Assembly: GCA_034716895.1 (NCBI GenBank)
Contig: JAYEKW010000016.1
Location: forward strand, 1-52,603
Source: Candidatus Neomarinimicrobiota bacterium
GTDB taxonomy: Bacteria; Fidelibacterota; UBA8477; JABMPR01
DNA length: 52,603 nucleotides
Direction: 5' to 3'
Part shown: in pieces, positions 1-7,543 of the stretch
Position numbering within the stretch: position 1 is the stretch's first letter
How the letters are laid out: every line of letters starts with the position of its first letter
Translations under genes and position numbers: made by a program
The notes under the pieces: generated by a model
Databases searched by the model: none
What the model was told of the DNA's origin: nothing
Seen by the model: the letters and a program-made list of their open reading frames with translations, nothing else

Positions 1-58
1 AACTGTGCGTTATCTCCTTCATCTTTTCCAGTTCTGTTGTACTTAAAATCTTGACCAT
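1..58 (-). CDS. partial protein of unknown function (N-terminus only)
   Basis: On the minus strand an ATG at 58 opens a frame that runs off the left edge after about 19 codons, beginning MVKILSTTELEK. A GGAG-like ribosome binding site (complement of 69-72) lies 10 bases upstream of the ATG. The residues are helix-prone and charged, but there are too few to assign a family. The next gene on the same strand, the hybrid kinase at 387-2297, lies upstream with a repeat-bearing gap of over 300 bases between them, so co-transcription is uncertain. The start and frame are plausible; the function is unknown. Confidence 0.45.
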   Translation of the reverse strand, partial: MVKILSTTELEKMKEITHS

Positions 59-224
59 AGCTATCAGTCTCCACACTACATGCTACGCCCTGACAAGCAG
101 CTATGCTCAAAATATGAAGCTTGACGGAACCGCAAAAAGTATCTGAGAATTCATAAAAAAATGCCCTAAAACCATAAAATACAACTACATATAGTGAATA
201 AGCCTAAATCCATATATATCAACA

Positions 225-320
225 CTTTGCGTCTCTGCGCGCGGCGCCTGTCCTGAGCAAAGTCGAAGGGCGAGAGGTGGTTCCTGAGCCCGGTCGAAGG
301 GGACTTTTTGCGAGATCGTC
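225..320. repeat. cluster of dispersed-repeat-like sequence with two CCTGAGC..GTCGAAGG copies
   Basis: Two near-identical units lie about 30 bases apart: CCTGAGCAAAGTCGAAGG at 252-269 and CCTGAGCCCGGTCGAAGG at 283-300. Each can fold into a short imperfect hairpin (CCT pairs with AGG, followed by tandem G-A mismatches and a G-C pair). The flanks (CTTTGCGTCTCTGCGC at 227-242 and ACTTTTTGCGAGATCGTCAA at 303-322) look like intergenic repeat sequence from memory, but this could not be checked. The local base composition is richer in GC than the surrounding gap. No protein-coding frame is supported between 59 and 386. Confidence 0.5.
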
Positions 321-333
321 AAGCTTTCTGAAC

Positions 334-346
334 GGAAAATATTTTG
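334..346. promoter_or_regulatory. degenerate GGAA-N5 half-palindrome
   Basis: GGAAAATATTTTG matches the left half and the A/T centre of the GGAA-N5-TTCC palindromes found upstream of the flagellar operons, but its right half is TTTG. It lies downstream of the hybrid kinase and about 280 bases upstream of the partial minus-strand gene. No sigma-54 promoter was recognised between it and that gene, so its role is doubtful. Confidence 0.25.
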
Positions 347-386
347 AACCTATACGTGCCCTCAAAAGTCCAATTGGGTTTTCAGT

Positions 387-2297
387 TTAATCCTTCGTTT
401 TGTCAATAACCTTTCTTACCCGACGGTTTAGTTCTGTTGCAGTGAAGGGTTTTTTCATAAATTCAATATCCGGACTCAGCTTTAGACCCTTGATCTCTGA
501 ATCCCGGGCGTAACCGCTTATGTAGAGAAACTCAGGACAATAAGGCAAGTTTTCAACCCGCTTGTAAAGTTCCGTTCCGCTCATTTCAGGCATGACCAGG
601 TCAGTGATCACCAAATCAATCACATAGTTGTTCTCCAAGATAATATCTGCTGCAACTTTTCCATTCTTCGCCATTCTCACAGTATATCCTGATGATTCTA
701 AAATACCCTGGAGGATAGTGATGACATCAATATCATCCTCAACCAGTAGAATAGTTTCTCGGCCACGAATTGTGATCTGATCTTGCTTGGCAATACTGGA
801 GATAGCTTGCTGAGAAGCCAGGTAGGGGAAGTAAATTTCAAAAGAAGTGCCTTCTCCAACTTTACTTTTGCAATGGATTAAACCATTATGTTGTTTTACC
901 AGGCCGTATACCATTGAGAGACCTAACCCACTTCCTTCACCAATCCCTTTGGTTGTGAAAAAGGGATCGTACATTTGTTTCAGGGTCTCTTCATTCATCC
1001 CCAGACCCATATCTTTCACAATAAGCTTAACGAAATACCCCGGAGTAAAATTGAATGAAGAATTGATATTGTTTTCCTCCAACTGGACAATATCAGTGGA
1101 GATCAACACACTGCCTCCTTCAGGCATGGCATCCCGGGCGTTGACACATAGATTTGTTAATATTTGCTGCAGAGCCACCGGGTCAGCGTTGATAGTGCAC
1201 TCCACCTCACATGGTGATGTGTTGTAGTCCATGTCTTCAGGGAGAACCCGACCTAGAAAGTCAGCAGAACTGACAATGATATCATTCAGATCCAATTTAG
1301 TGAAAGACAATATATCTTTGCGGCTAAAAGCCAACAGTTGATGAACCAGTTTGGCTGCTTCTTGAGATTTAATCTCAATATGCTGGAAGAAGTTATAGGC
1401 GCGATGATCATTGTCCAATACGCCGAGACCCAAACCGGCATATCCAATGATTCCAGTGAGAATATTATTAAAATCGTGTGCTATGCCACCAGCAAGCAAT
1501 CCAATGGCTTCCAGCTTTTGCGATTGGCGGAGTTCTTCTTCCAATAAGCGCCGTTCAGTAATATCCAAACCGATAATTTGGGTGGAGGGGACAGCCTTAA
1601 AAACGATGGGTAGAAAGATGGCTTCTACATCCACCAAATTCTTGTTAACATCTAAAAAATGAGTATGCTGCAGATCTCGTTGTCCCTTTTGCTCTCGGTC
1701 TTGGAGATGTCTAACCAGATTTAAATGTTCTTCCGGCAGTACAAAAGATGCCATGTGCTGACCAATAATATCAAACTGATTCTCTGCTCTAAGCAGATCA
1801 ACTGCGGCGGGGTTCAGATAAGCTATTTTCTCACCAGAGACGATAAAAATGGCAAATGGAGATAATTCCACTAGACTGCGATATCTTTCCTCACTCTCAC
1901 GCATTGCGATGTCTACTTCAAAACGCATTGTGATATCCTGAATAGTGTAAGCCAGCACCTGTTGTCCCTGATAGCTGATACTATTCATTAGCAATTGAAT
2001 GGGGATACTGGAACCATCGCGCTTTTTAGCGAATAGATCTGCTGTGTAGGTTTCACCACTGAAGACACTTCTGGTCATCATCTCCACAATTGTTGGATCA
2101 ATTCTGGCAAAATCAATGATCTGAACATCTTTTTGGCCGATCAGTTCATCTCTTGAATATTCCAGAAGGATAGTGGCAGCTTTATTGATCTCAAGGATAG
2201 TACCATCCCTGTCACTAAGAATGACACCATCGGGATAGTCAAAGAAAAAGGATTCAAAGGTTGCAGCTGTTTGTCCCATAAACGTGTGCTCTCTCAT
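387..2297 (-). CDS. PAS-PAS hybrid sensor histidine kinase with C-terminal receiver
   Basis: This 636-residue cytoplasmic kinase has no clear membrane segment. The order is PAS (about 10-125), PAS (about 135-250), HisKA with the H box GGIAHDFNN (His274), HATPase with the N box around N382-N386 and the G2 box GEGSGLGLSM (453-462), then a receiver (about 514-630) with an acidic patch at 520-522, Asp566 in ITDLVMP and Lys615 or Lys616. It should autophosphorylate His274 and pass the phosphate to Asp566 in cis. There is no output domain, so a separate phosphotransfer or receiver partner is likely. It is divergent from the signalling operon starting near 2612 and shares its upstream region, including the palindromes at 2444-2483. 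The ATG at 2297 has no good ribosome binding site; the ATG at 2279 is a possible alternative. The input signal is unknown. Confidence 0.9.
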   Translation of the reverse strand: MREHTFMGQTAATFESFFFDYPDGVILSDRDGTILEINKAATILLEYSRDELIGQKDVQIIDFARIDPTIVEMMTRSVFSGETYTADLFAKKRDGSSIPIQLLMNSISYQGQQVLAYTIQDITMRFEVDIAMRESEERYRSLVELSPFAIFIVSGEKIAYLNPAAVDLLRAENQFDIIGQHMASFVLPEEHLNLVRHLQDREQKGQRDLQHTHFLDVNKNLVDVEAIFLPIVFKAVPSTQIIGLDITERRLLEEELRQSQKLEAIGLLAGGIAHDFNNILTGIIGYAGLGLGVLDNDHRAYNFFQHIEIKSQEAAKLVHQLLAFSRKDILSFTKLDLNDIIVSSADFLGRVLPEDMDYNTSPCEVECTINADPVALQQILTNLCVNARDAMPEGGSVLISTDIVQLEENNINSSFNFTPGYFVKLIVKDMGLGMNEETLKQMYDPFFTTKGIGEGSGLGLSMVYGLVKQHNGLIHCKSKVGEGTSFEIYFPYLASQQAISSIAKQDQITIRGRETILLVEDDIDVITILQGILESSGYTVRMAKNGKVAADIILENNYVIDLVITDLVMPEMSGTELYKRVENLPYCPEFLYISGYARDSEIKGLKLSPDIEFMKKPFTATELNRRVRKVIDKTKD

Positions 2298-2397
2298 TAG
2301 CGATTATTGGAATTGATTCAGGCTGGAAACTATTAAATAATTAGGTTGATACCACGGATATTCAGACCTTACCATAGATGTTACCGGATAATCCATC

Positions 2398-2410
2398 CGA
2401 AAATATTCAA
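2398..2410. promoter_or_regulatory. degenerate copy of the GGAA-N5-TTCC palindrome
   Basis: CGAAAATATTCAA keeps the A/T-only centre and part of both arms. Its centre (2404) is 46 bases from the centre of the perfect site at 2450, twice the 23-base spacing between the two perfect sites that follow. That phasing is the main reason to list it. Confidence 0.3.
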
Positions 2411-2443
2411 TTATTGTTATGCGTAAACGAGGTGATCCCATGC

Positions 2444-2456
2444 GGAAATAATTTCC
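2444..2456. promoter_or_regulatory. predicted enhancer site 1 (GGAA-ATAAT-TTCC)
   Basis: This is a perfect GGAA-N5-TTCC palindrome centred at 2450, about 137 bases upstream of the -24 element at 2587. That distance is normal for enhancers of sigma-54 activators. It forms a pair with the site centred at 2473, 23 bases away or about two helical turns. It could also act on the divergent kinase gene. Confidence 0.65.
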
Positions 2457-2462
2457 CTGGCT

Positions 2463-2483
2463 ATTGGGAAAATAATTCCCAAT
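2463..2483. promoter_or_regulatory. predicted enhancer site 2 (21-base palindrome)
   Basis: Arms ATTGGGAA (2463-2470) and TTCCCAAT (2476-2483) are perfectly complementary around the centre AATAA. The core is GGAA-N5-TTCC at 2467-2479. The site lies about 114 bases upstream of the sigma-54 promoter at 2586. There is no T tract, so a terminator is unlikely. Confidence 0.65.
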
Positions 2484-2585
2484 GCGTCAATAATAATTCA
2501 ATAGTGGGTTTGATATGTTCTCTAAGAGCAATAAAATCAATATGAAATGTCTTTCTCCTTGAGTAGTGCTCATTACCAGATACGG

Positions 2586-2600
2586 TGGCATGATTTCTGC
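2586..2600 (+). promoter_or_regulatory. sigma-54 promoter of operon A
   Basis: TGGCATGATTTCTGC has GG (2587-2588) and GC (2599-2600) separated by exactly 10 bases, as required for -24/-12 recognition by RpoN. Transcription should start near 2612, leaving a leader of about 125 bases before the ATG at 2739. Two perfect palindromic sites lie 114 and 137 bases upstream. Confidence 0.75.
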
Positions 2601-2738
2601 GAAAATGCACGGGTCGCATGAAGCGGCTCCACGGGAGAAAATCGAAATTGCGGAATTGTCGTAACCAGACCAACACAGTGTGGTCCTCTATTTTAAAAGT
2701 GCTCTCTGCTTATCCGGGAAAAGGTGAATGGTAAAATT

Positions 2739-3578
2739 ATGGTAAGTGAACACGTGGACTATTATCCAGAAAACTTTGGGATTCAGCGAGACCCATTTGA
2801 AGCAACACCAGATCCTTTTTTCTATTACAAAAGCCAGAATCATGCAACCGTGCTTGAATGGGTAACGGAAGCAATTGACCAAAGGGAATTAGGACTGGTC
2901 ATTGGTGAACAAGGTTCTGGAAAGACTGTGTTAGCAAGATTTCTGGCTAATTCTCTAGACAATAAGCGCTATAAAATATGTTGGATCTCTGATCCGCAAA
3001 TAACACCCCTGACCTTCCTTAAAACGATCTGTACCAGCTTGCTTGACATTGAACCTCACAATCAGAAAAAGGAAGTTCAACAACAGATCAAGCAAGGTTT
3101 GATCGCATTATTCCAAAGGGGTATCCGGCCAATTGTGATTGTTGAGGATGCACATGAAATTCGCCAGAAAGCTATTTTTGATGAGATCAGGCAGCTTTCA
3201 AATTTTCAAATAGGGATTCAAAATTTAATATCAATAATAATGTTTGGGCGACCAGCTCTAGACAAGCGATTGAAACATCAAGCCTATCATATTTTTCTAG
3301 AACGGCTCCACTTCTCTATTGTTCTGACCCCTCTAGGCAGAAAGGAAACGAAGTATTATCTACTCAACCGCCTTCAATTGGCCGGTTTGATAGCCAGTTT
3401 CCCCTTTGCTGAAGATGCGGTGGTTCGGATATGGGAGTTATCAGGAGGTATCCCACGTTCCATCAATCAAATTGCTTCACTTAGTATGGCGCGGTCTGCA
3501 AAAGCCAAGCTGAATGAAATTTCTATTGATCAAGTAAATGCAGTTGCTAATGATCTATTTCCGAGAACGAATAAGTAG
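2739..3578 (+). CDS. ExeA/GspA-like AAA ATPase, first gene of the signalling operon
   Basis: About 279 residues. The N-terminus (YYPENFGIQRDPFEATPDP) is typical of the ExeA/GspA family of AAA ATPases, followed by a Walker A motif GEQGSGKT, a Walker B-like IVIVEDAHE and a C-terminal winged-helix-like lid. ExeA proteins help place type II secretion secretins in the cell wall, but no membrane segment or peptidoglycan-binding domain is present here, so this is a cytoplasmic form. Its position at the head of a sigma-54 operon with HDOD, CheY, CheZ-like and sigma-54 activator genes suggests a flagellar or polar-assembly role, which is inference. The ATG at 2739 has AAGGTGA 11 bases upstream; a GTG at 2724 in the same frame would add five residues. 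Confidence 0.8.
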   Translation: MVSEHVDYYPENFGIQRDPFEATPDPFFYYKSQNHATVLEWVTEAIDQRELGLVIGEQGSGKTVLARFLANSLDNKRYKICWISDPQITPLTFLKTICTSLLDIEPHNQKKEVQQQIKQGLIALFQRGIRPIVIVEDAHEIRQKAIFDEIRQLSNFQIGIQNLISIIMFGRPALDKRLKHQAYHIFLERLHFSIVLTPLGRKETKYYLLNRLQLAGLIASFPFAEDAVVRIWELSGGIPRSINQIASLSMARSAKAKLNEISIDQVNAVANDLFPRTNK

Positions 3579-3586
3579 AGAAGGTC

Positions 3587-3787
3587 ATGGCAATAATTCA
3601 AAAATTCCCCAAAAATGATTTTAGTCCAACAAGACAACCAACTATGCCACTTACAGTCATGAAATTCAGCCCGCTTCCAAAAGTTATTAAGATCTTTGCC
3701 ATTTCTGATATTATCGATCAGATCGCTAAAAATAATGTCAAATTTGAAAAATTAGATAGCCTGGCCTATCGTCCAAGATCAGGATAA
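3587..3787 (+). CDS. small protein of unknown function (66 aa)
   Basis: A 66-codon frame sits between the ATPase and HDOD genes with 8 bases upstream and 1 base downstream, which fits an operon. The product is basic at its N-terminus and Pro-rich (MPLTVMKFSPLPKVIKIF), then has one likely amphipathic helix (ISDIIDQIAKNNVKF). The AGAAGG before the ATG is very close, so the binding site is weak. No family is recognised. The tight packing and the TAA-T-ATG junction with the next gene favour a real gene. Confidence 0.55.
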   Translation: MAIIQKFPKNDFSPTRQPTMPLTVMKFSPLPKVIKIFAISDIIDQIAKNNVKFEKLDSLAYRPRSG

Positions 3788-3788
3788 T

Positions 3789-4712
3789 ATGGAAGACAGG
3801 GCAAAATATTATCAGGATAAGATCCAGTCATTGGTCGGGCTGCCAACTTTGCCGACCATTGCTCTGGAGATTCAGAGTATCATGCGTGAGGATAAGCTCT
3901 CTGTCATTCAAACTGTTCCTATTATTGAGCAAGACCCTTCTCTGGCCCTGAAAATTCTGAAAGTTGCAAATTCAGCCTATTACGGAATGTCGAGGAAAGT
4001 GAATTCTCTTCGTCAGGCAGTTGTGATTATTGGTATGCGCGAGTTAGCGGGAATTGTTCTCGGATTCTCGGTTCTGAAATCTATGACTCAACCTGGTGCA
4101 GAAACATCGATCAATTGGAAGAAGTTTTGGGAGCATAGTGTTGCTGTTGGACATATTGCAGAATTATTGGATGAAGAATTAGGGATCCACTTCAGTGAGA
4201 GTCCCTATTCACTGGGCTTACTACATGATGTTGGACAATTGGTGCTCTTTCGCCTGGACCAGAGTAAGTTTGAGGAGGCTTATCACCTGAGTCTTTCTGA
4301 AAGGATTTCCATGATTCAGGCAGAAGCCAGAGTTTTTGGAATAACCCATCAACAGGCCGGCCAGTGGATCGCAAAACGCTGGGGACTTAGTGAATATATT
4401 CAATCTGTTAATGGGCATCACCATGATTTGGCTGCTATTGAGGATGTGGAACTACGGATAGCTGGCTCTCTGGTTCAACTCGCGAATTATATTGCAAACA
4501 ATATCAGATTGAATTTCGGCCATCGGCAACTCAGAACTGAAGATGATACACCGGAGGCTTGGGAAATGATCCAGATTCGATCGACCAGAGCGCGGGATAG
4601 TGATTTTAATACCTTCCTGCTTGATCTGGAAGAGCATTGGAGCGCCGTCAGAGATATGGTCAAATTATTGAATATGGGAGACGTGAATGAACCCAAAAAG
4701 CAAACAAAATGA
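3789..4712 (+). CDS. HDOD domain protein
   Basis: 307 residues. An HDOD domain covers roughly residues 10-210, with the typical LPTLPTIALEI start, DPSLALKILKVANSAYYG and a central LGLLHDVGQLVLFR. HDOD is an HD-like fold lacking the full metal set of HD phosphohydrolases; such proteins serve as signalling scaffolds and are often encoded near chemotaxis and flagellar genes. The C-terminal 90 residues are not recognised. Translation probably couples to the upstream small gene (AGGA at 3780-3783, 5 bases from the ATG). It could tie second-messenger or stress signals to motility. Confidence 0.85.
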   Translation: MEDRAKYYQDKIQSLVGLPTLPTIALEIQSIMREDKLSVIQTVPIIEQDPSLALKILKVANSAYYGMSRKVNSLRQAVVIIGMRELAGIVLGFSVLKSMTQPGAETSINWKKFWEHSVAVGHIAELLDEELGIHFSESPYSLGLLHDVGQLVLFRLDQSKFEEAYHLSLSERISMIQAEARVFGITHQQAGQWIAKRWGLSEYIQSVNGHHHDLAAIEDVELRIAGSLVQLANYIANNIRLNFGHRQLRTEDDTPEAWEMIQIRSTRARDSDFNTFLLDLEEHWSAVRDMVKLLNMGDVNEPKKQTK

Positions 4713-4812
4713 TCAATCATATATAGGTCTCTTACCAAATAATCGACCACCAGCATCACAGTGGGAGTTGGTATGGGGCAAACGAATAGGTAAGTGTGAA
4801 AGGATAATATAA
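4687..4812 (+). CDS. very small protein between HDOD and cheY genes (41 aa)
   Basis: An ATG at 4687 with GGGAG six bases upstream (4676-4680) opens a 41-codon frame that ends TAA at 4810-4812, sharing one base with the cheY ATG (TAATG). It overlaps the end of the HDOD gene by 26 bases. The product starts MNPKSKQNDQSYIGLLP and has a Trp-rich, basic second half (SQWELVWGKRIGK). No family is recognised. The strong binding site and the stop/start coupling at cheY are the case for a real gene; alternatively it is only a translational coupling leader. Confidence 0.5.
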   Translation: MNPKSKQNDQSYIGLLPNNRPPASQWELVWGKRIGKCERII

Positions 4813-5186
4813 TGAGTGATTTTAAAGTATTGTACGTGGATGATTCGCACACCATGCGGCGTATCCTCAAGAATTCACTAAACAAAGTTGGCTTTAATGA
4901 TTTGATCGAAGCCGAAAACGGAAGAGAAGCGCTTGAAAAATTATTAGATGTTGATGTGGATCTGATTGTCACCGATTGGAATATGCCTGAAATGAATGGT
5001 GAAAAAATGGTTGTTGAATTACGGGGCAATCCCAAATATAAAGATATACCAATTCTGATGGTGACCACCAGGGGAATGAAGGAGGACGTGATCACTGCAG
5101 TGAAAATTGGGGTGAACGGCTATATGGTGAAACCATTTACTCCCGAAATATTAAAGAAGAAAATCAACGATATTCTTAGCAAGTAG
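4812..5186 (+). CDS. cheY: CheY-type response regulator
   Basis: 124 residues, a single receiver domain as in CheY. Seen: acidic pair Asp10-Asp11, phosphoacceptor Asp55 in IVTDWNMP, Thr85 in MVTTRG and Lys107 in MVKPF. The sequence after the active site (WNMPEMNG) is that of chemotaxis CheY rather than of transcriptional regulators. Phospho-CheY would bind FliM/FliN at the flagellar switch. The next gene encodes a CheZ-like phosphatase, its natural partner. AAGGA lies upstream of the start. No cheA gene or receptor is in this window, so the kinase must be encoded elsewhere. Confidence 0.9.
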   Translation: MSDFKVLYVDDSHTMRRILKNSLNKVGFNDLIEAENGREALEKLLDVDVDLIVTDWNMPEMNGEKMVVELRGNPKYKDIPILMVTTRGMKEDVITAVKIGVNGYMVKPFTPEILKKKINDILSK

Positions 5187-5201
5187 ATGAAGGTGATGTA
5201 G

Positions 5202-5825
5202 ATGGAAAAGGAGAAACACTTAGATCAAGTTTTAACGCGTATCAATGATATGCGGGGATTCTTTAAGTTTGGCGATGAGGTTATTCCATTTTTGGGAGAC
5301 TTATTTTCGTTTTTAAAAGGGATCATGCCCCTGATGTCTGAAATGAATAATTCATTGCAGGATAGCGCTCACAAGATCCCCACAGCATCAGATCGGATCG
5401 ATGATGTAACCAGAGCCACCGAATATGCAACGGTGGAGATCTTGGATGCTCTGGATAAAATATCGGCCACTCTTGAAATACTACCAGAGCTGGCAAAAGA
5501 TAACCAGACCAAAAGTATCAATATGATGCATGAAGAGGTAGCCAATATTGTAAATGCCCTGCAATTTCAGGACATCACATCTCAAAAATTGGCTCATGCT
5601 AATAAGATCCTTGGGGCAATCTATGACAAGTTCACAGTCCTATTCGCCTCATTGGAAGAAGCCAAAATGTCCACTTCAATTGGAAAAAAGGTTTTAGAAG
5701 CAATTGAGGAACAGGTCGATCCGGATGCCCGGCAGAGAGAAAAGGATGCGTTAGATGCAGAGACCCGGGATGATATTCACCATGAAGCAATTTCTCAAGA
5801 TGACATAGATTCCATGTTCGGCTAA
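5202..5825 (+). CDS. cheZ: CheZ-like CheY-phosphate phosphatase
   Basis: 207 residues, largely helical. The stretch LQFQDITSQK (121-130) matches the CheZ active site, with Asp124 and Gln128 four residues apart like Asp143 and Gln147 of the E. coli enzyme. The C-terminus ISQDDIDSMFG (197-207) follows an acidic linker, as the CheY-binding tail of CheZ does, and resembles the FliM N-terminal CheY-binding motif. The gene follows cheY by 15 bases. It is assigned from the active-site motif, the tail and the neighbour; overall similarity to proteobacterial CheZ looks low. Confidence 0.8.
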   Translation: MEKEKHLDQVLTRINDMRGFFKFGDEVIPFLGDLFSFLKGIMPLMSEMNNSLQDSAHKIPTASDRIDDVTRATEYATVEILDALDKISATLEILPELAKDNQTKSINMMHEEVANIVNALQFQDITSQKLAHANKILGAIYDKFTVLFASLEEAKMSTSIGKKVLEAIEEQVDPDARQREKDALDAETRDDIHHEAISQDDIDSMFG

Positions 5826-5843
5826 TGGTCAAAAGGTATTTAT

Positions 5844-6107
5844 ATGATGAATAATGATGAATTTGTAGAGATGGATGAAACTGAAAATCAGTTCACAAAA
5901 CAGAAAACTCGCCAAAAGAGTGGTGTGATCAAAAATGTGAACAGCCATATGAAAGGAACAATCCATCTTGATCCGGTGGAAGAAAACCAGGAAGATGGTG
6001 TTGAATTCTTTCAACCGATCTATGAGGGTGATCTCATCGTGGGTGTGATCCACAAATGCAATTGTGGGAAAATCGCAGAGCTTAGATTTCAGTATTCAGA
6101 TCAATGA
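5844..6107 (+). CDS. small protein with CNCGK motif (87 aa)
   Basis: 87 residues. The N-terminal half is acidic and polar, probably disordered. The C-terminal half (FFQPIYEGDLIVGVIHKCNCGK, then a short beta-like end) looks like a small folded unit with two closely spaced cysteines. Two cysteines alone are not a complete zinc site. No family is recognised. It lies between the CheZ-like gene and fapA, 18 bases after the former and 16 bases before the preferred fapA start, so it belongs to the operon. Starts at 5844 and 5847 are both possible, with AAAAGG upstream. Confidence 0.6.
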   Translation: MMNNDEFVEMDETENQFTKQKTRQKSGVIKNVNSHMKGTIHLDPVEENQEDGVEFFQPIYEGDLIVGVIHKCNCGKIAELRFQYSDQ

Positions 6108-6123
6108 TATAAAATTTATTAAG

Positions 6124-7527
6124 ATGACTGTATTTAGAACAGATGGCATAACGATACACGTTTCAATAGATGAGATGACCGCACTACTATCTATTAGTGT
6201 AAGGGGTGATGATTTTCCCTCGCTGGCAGTTGTTGAATCAGCTTTGCAGGAAGCAGAGGTCGTGGTGGGAGTCAACACAGGTATACTGAAAAAACTGGTT
6301 TCTGACAGAAAATCCATACATGAACTTAATATTGCTCAAGGTCTTGCCGCAAGTGACCCCATACCGGATGAATTGGTCTGGAAAATAGATATTGCAACGA
6401 AACATCGTCCGAATATCAGTGTAGATGGAAAAGCGGATTTCAAACAGTTGAAGCAATTTGAAGTTGTAAGTAAAGGTGACCAAATTGTAAAGCTGGTTCC
6501 CGGTGTCCCAGGTCAACCGAAAACCACTGTCACAGGAAAAATAATTGAGGGACCAGCAAATATCGAACCTCTGGTCATTCCGGCCGGGAAGAATACCCAG
6601 CTTTCTAAAAATGGGTTAACTCTCTGTGCCGCTATTGATGGTGTAGCGATGCTTAAAAGAGGAAAAGTTGTTGTAGATAATGTGTTTCATATCCATGGTG
6701 ATGTCGATTTCAACACCGGTAATGTGAAATACCAGGGAACGGTAATGATCGGCGGCGATGTTCGGTCTGGATTTAGGGTAGAGGCAACGGATTCGATAAT
6801 TATTAAAGGCAGTGTTGAAGCAGCCGAGATCTATTCAAAAAATGGCAGTATTGTGATCGAGAATGGTGTTTTGGGCCGTGGTCGGGCCAGGATACTTGCC
6901 GGAGATGATCTGATCTGCGGATTTATCCAGGATGTCACAGCCAGTATTAAAAATGATGTGGTAATAAAACACTATGCCATTAATTCTCATATTACATCAG
7001 GTGGTAAAATTCTATTAAACGAAAATGAGGGTTTGATTCGAGGTGGAAAAACAATTGCTGAGAAGGGGATTGAACTCCTTGAAGCAGGATCAGATCAAAA
7101 TATTCTGACTGAAATGGCTCTCACACGAAGTGATATGGATGGAGAACAATCCAAGCTTTGGCAGAGTAAGATCGATCTTGCTGAAGAGTACCGCTATCTG
7201 GATTCGTTGAAGAAGAGATTAGAATTTCTGGAATTATTACAGCAGCGTCTCAATACTATATCTGAGGAACGAGCGGCGGAAATAGCAAAAATACATGGGG
7301 AGATCACCGCAGCCGAAAATCAAATCGAGATGACAACCGAAAAGTGTGAGAAACTCGTTAAAGAAGCCATGGGGCAATCACCTGAATACGCAGTGAAGAT
7401 CAAGAAATGTTTACATCCTAAGGTGACAGTAACCATTGGACATAAAAAATATTATAGCACAAGTATTAAGGGCGGTGTGTGCATTTATCGCCAGGGTGAT
7501 GAAATGCTTGTTGAGTCTCTGAATTAG
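6124..7527 (+). CDS. FapA family (DUF342) protein
   Basis: About 467 residues from the ATG at 6124. The N-terminal part (ITIHVSIDEMTALLSISV) and the following region with PGVPGQPKTTVTGK match DUF342; residues 190-320 form repeated Gly- and Val-rich short strands (IHGDVDFNTGNV, VMIGGDVRSG, IIIKGSVEAA) typical of the FapA beta-helix. A coiled coil follows (about 340-420), then a small C-terminal strand region. FapA-like proteins are common in flagellar and chemotaxis loci of Gram-negative bacteria, and Vibrio FapA is linked to glucose control of flagellar pole assembly. A GTG at 6064 in the same frame would overlap the upstream gene; neither start has a strong binding site. Confidence 0.8.
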   Translation: MTVFRTDGITIHVSIDEMTALLSISVRGDDFPSLAVVESALQEAEVVVGVNTGILKKLVSDRKSIHELNIAQGLAASDPIPDELVWKIDIATKHRPNISVDGKADFKQLKQFEVVSKGDQIVKLVPGVPGQPKTTVTGKIIEGPANIEPLVIPAGKNTQLSKNGLTLCAAIDGVAMLKRGKVVVDNVFHIHGDVDFNTGNVKYQGTVMIGGDVRSGFRVEATDSIIIKGSVEAAEIYSKNGSIVIENGVLGRGRARILAGDDLICGFIQDVTASIKNDVVIKHYAINSHITSGGKILLNENEGLIRGGKTIAEKGIELLEAGSDQNILTEMALTRSDMDGEQSKLWQSKIDLAEEYRYLDSLKKRLEFLELLQQRLNTISEERAAEIAKIHGEITAAENQIEMTTEKCEKLVKEAMGQSPEYAVKIKKCLHPKVTVTIGHKKYYSTSIKGGVCIYRQGDEMLVESLN

Positions 7528-7543
7528 GGTGATGGGAGCGGAT

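Noticed and set aside
2463-2483. Terminator for a minus- or plus-strand transcript
   Set aside because: A perfect inverted repeat, but no T run on either side and its core recurs upstream of other promoters; better explained as a protein-binding site.
4487-5095. Long minus-strand frame of 202 codons across HDOD end and cheY
   Set aside because: It is opposite to well-supported genes, its protein has no family features and it crosses a gene boundary; a shadow frame.
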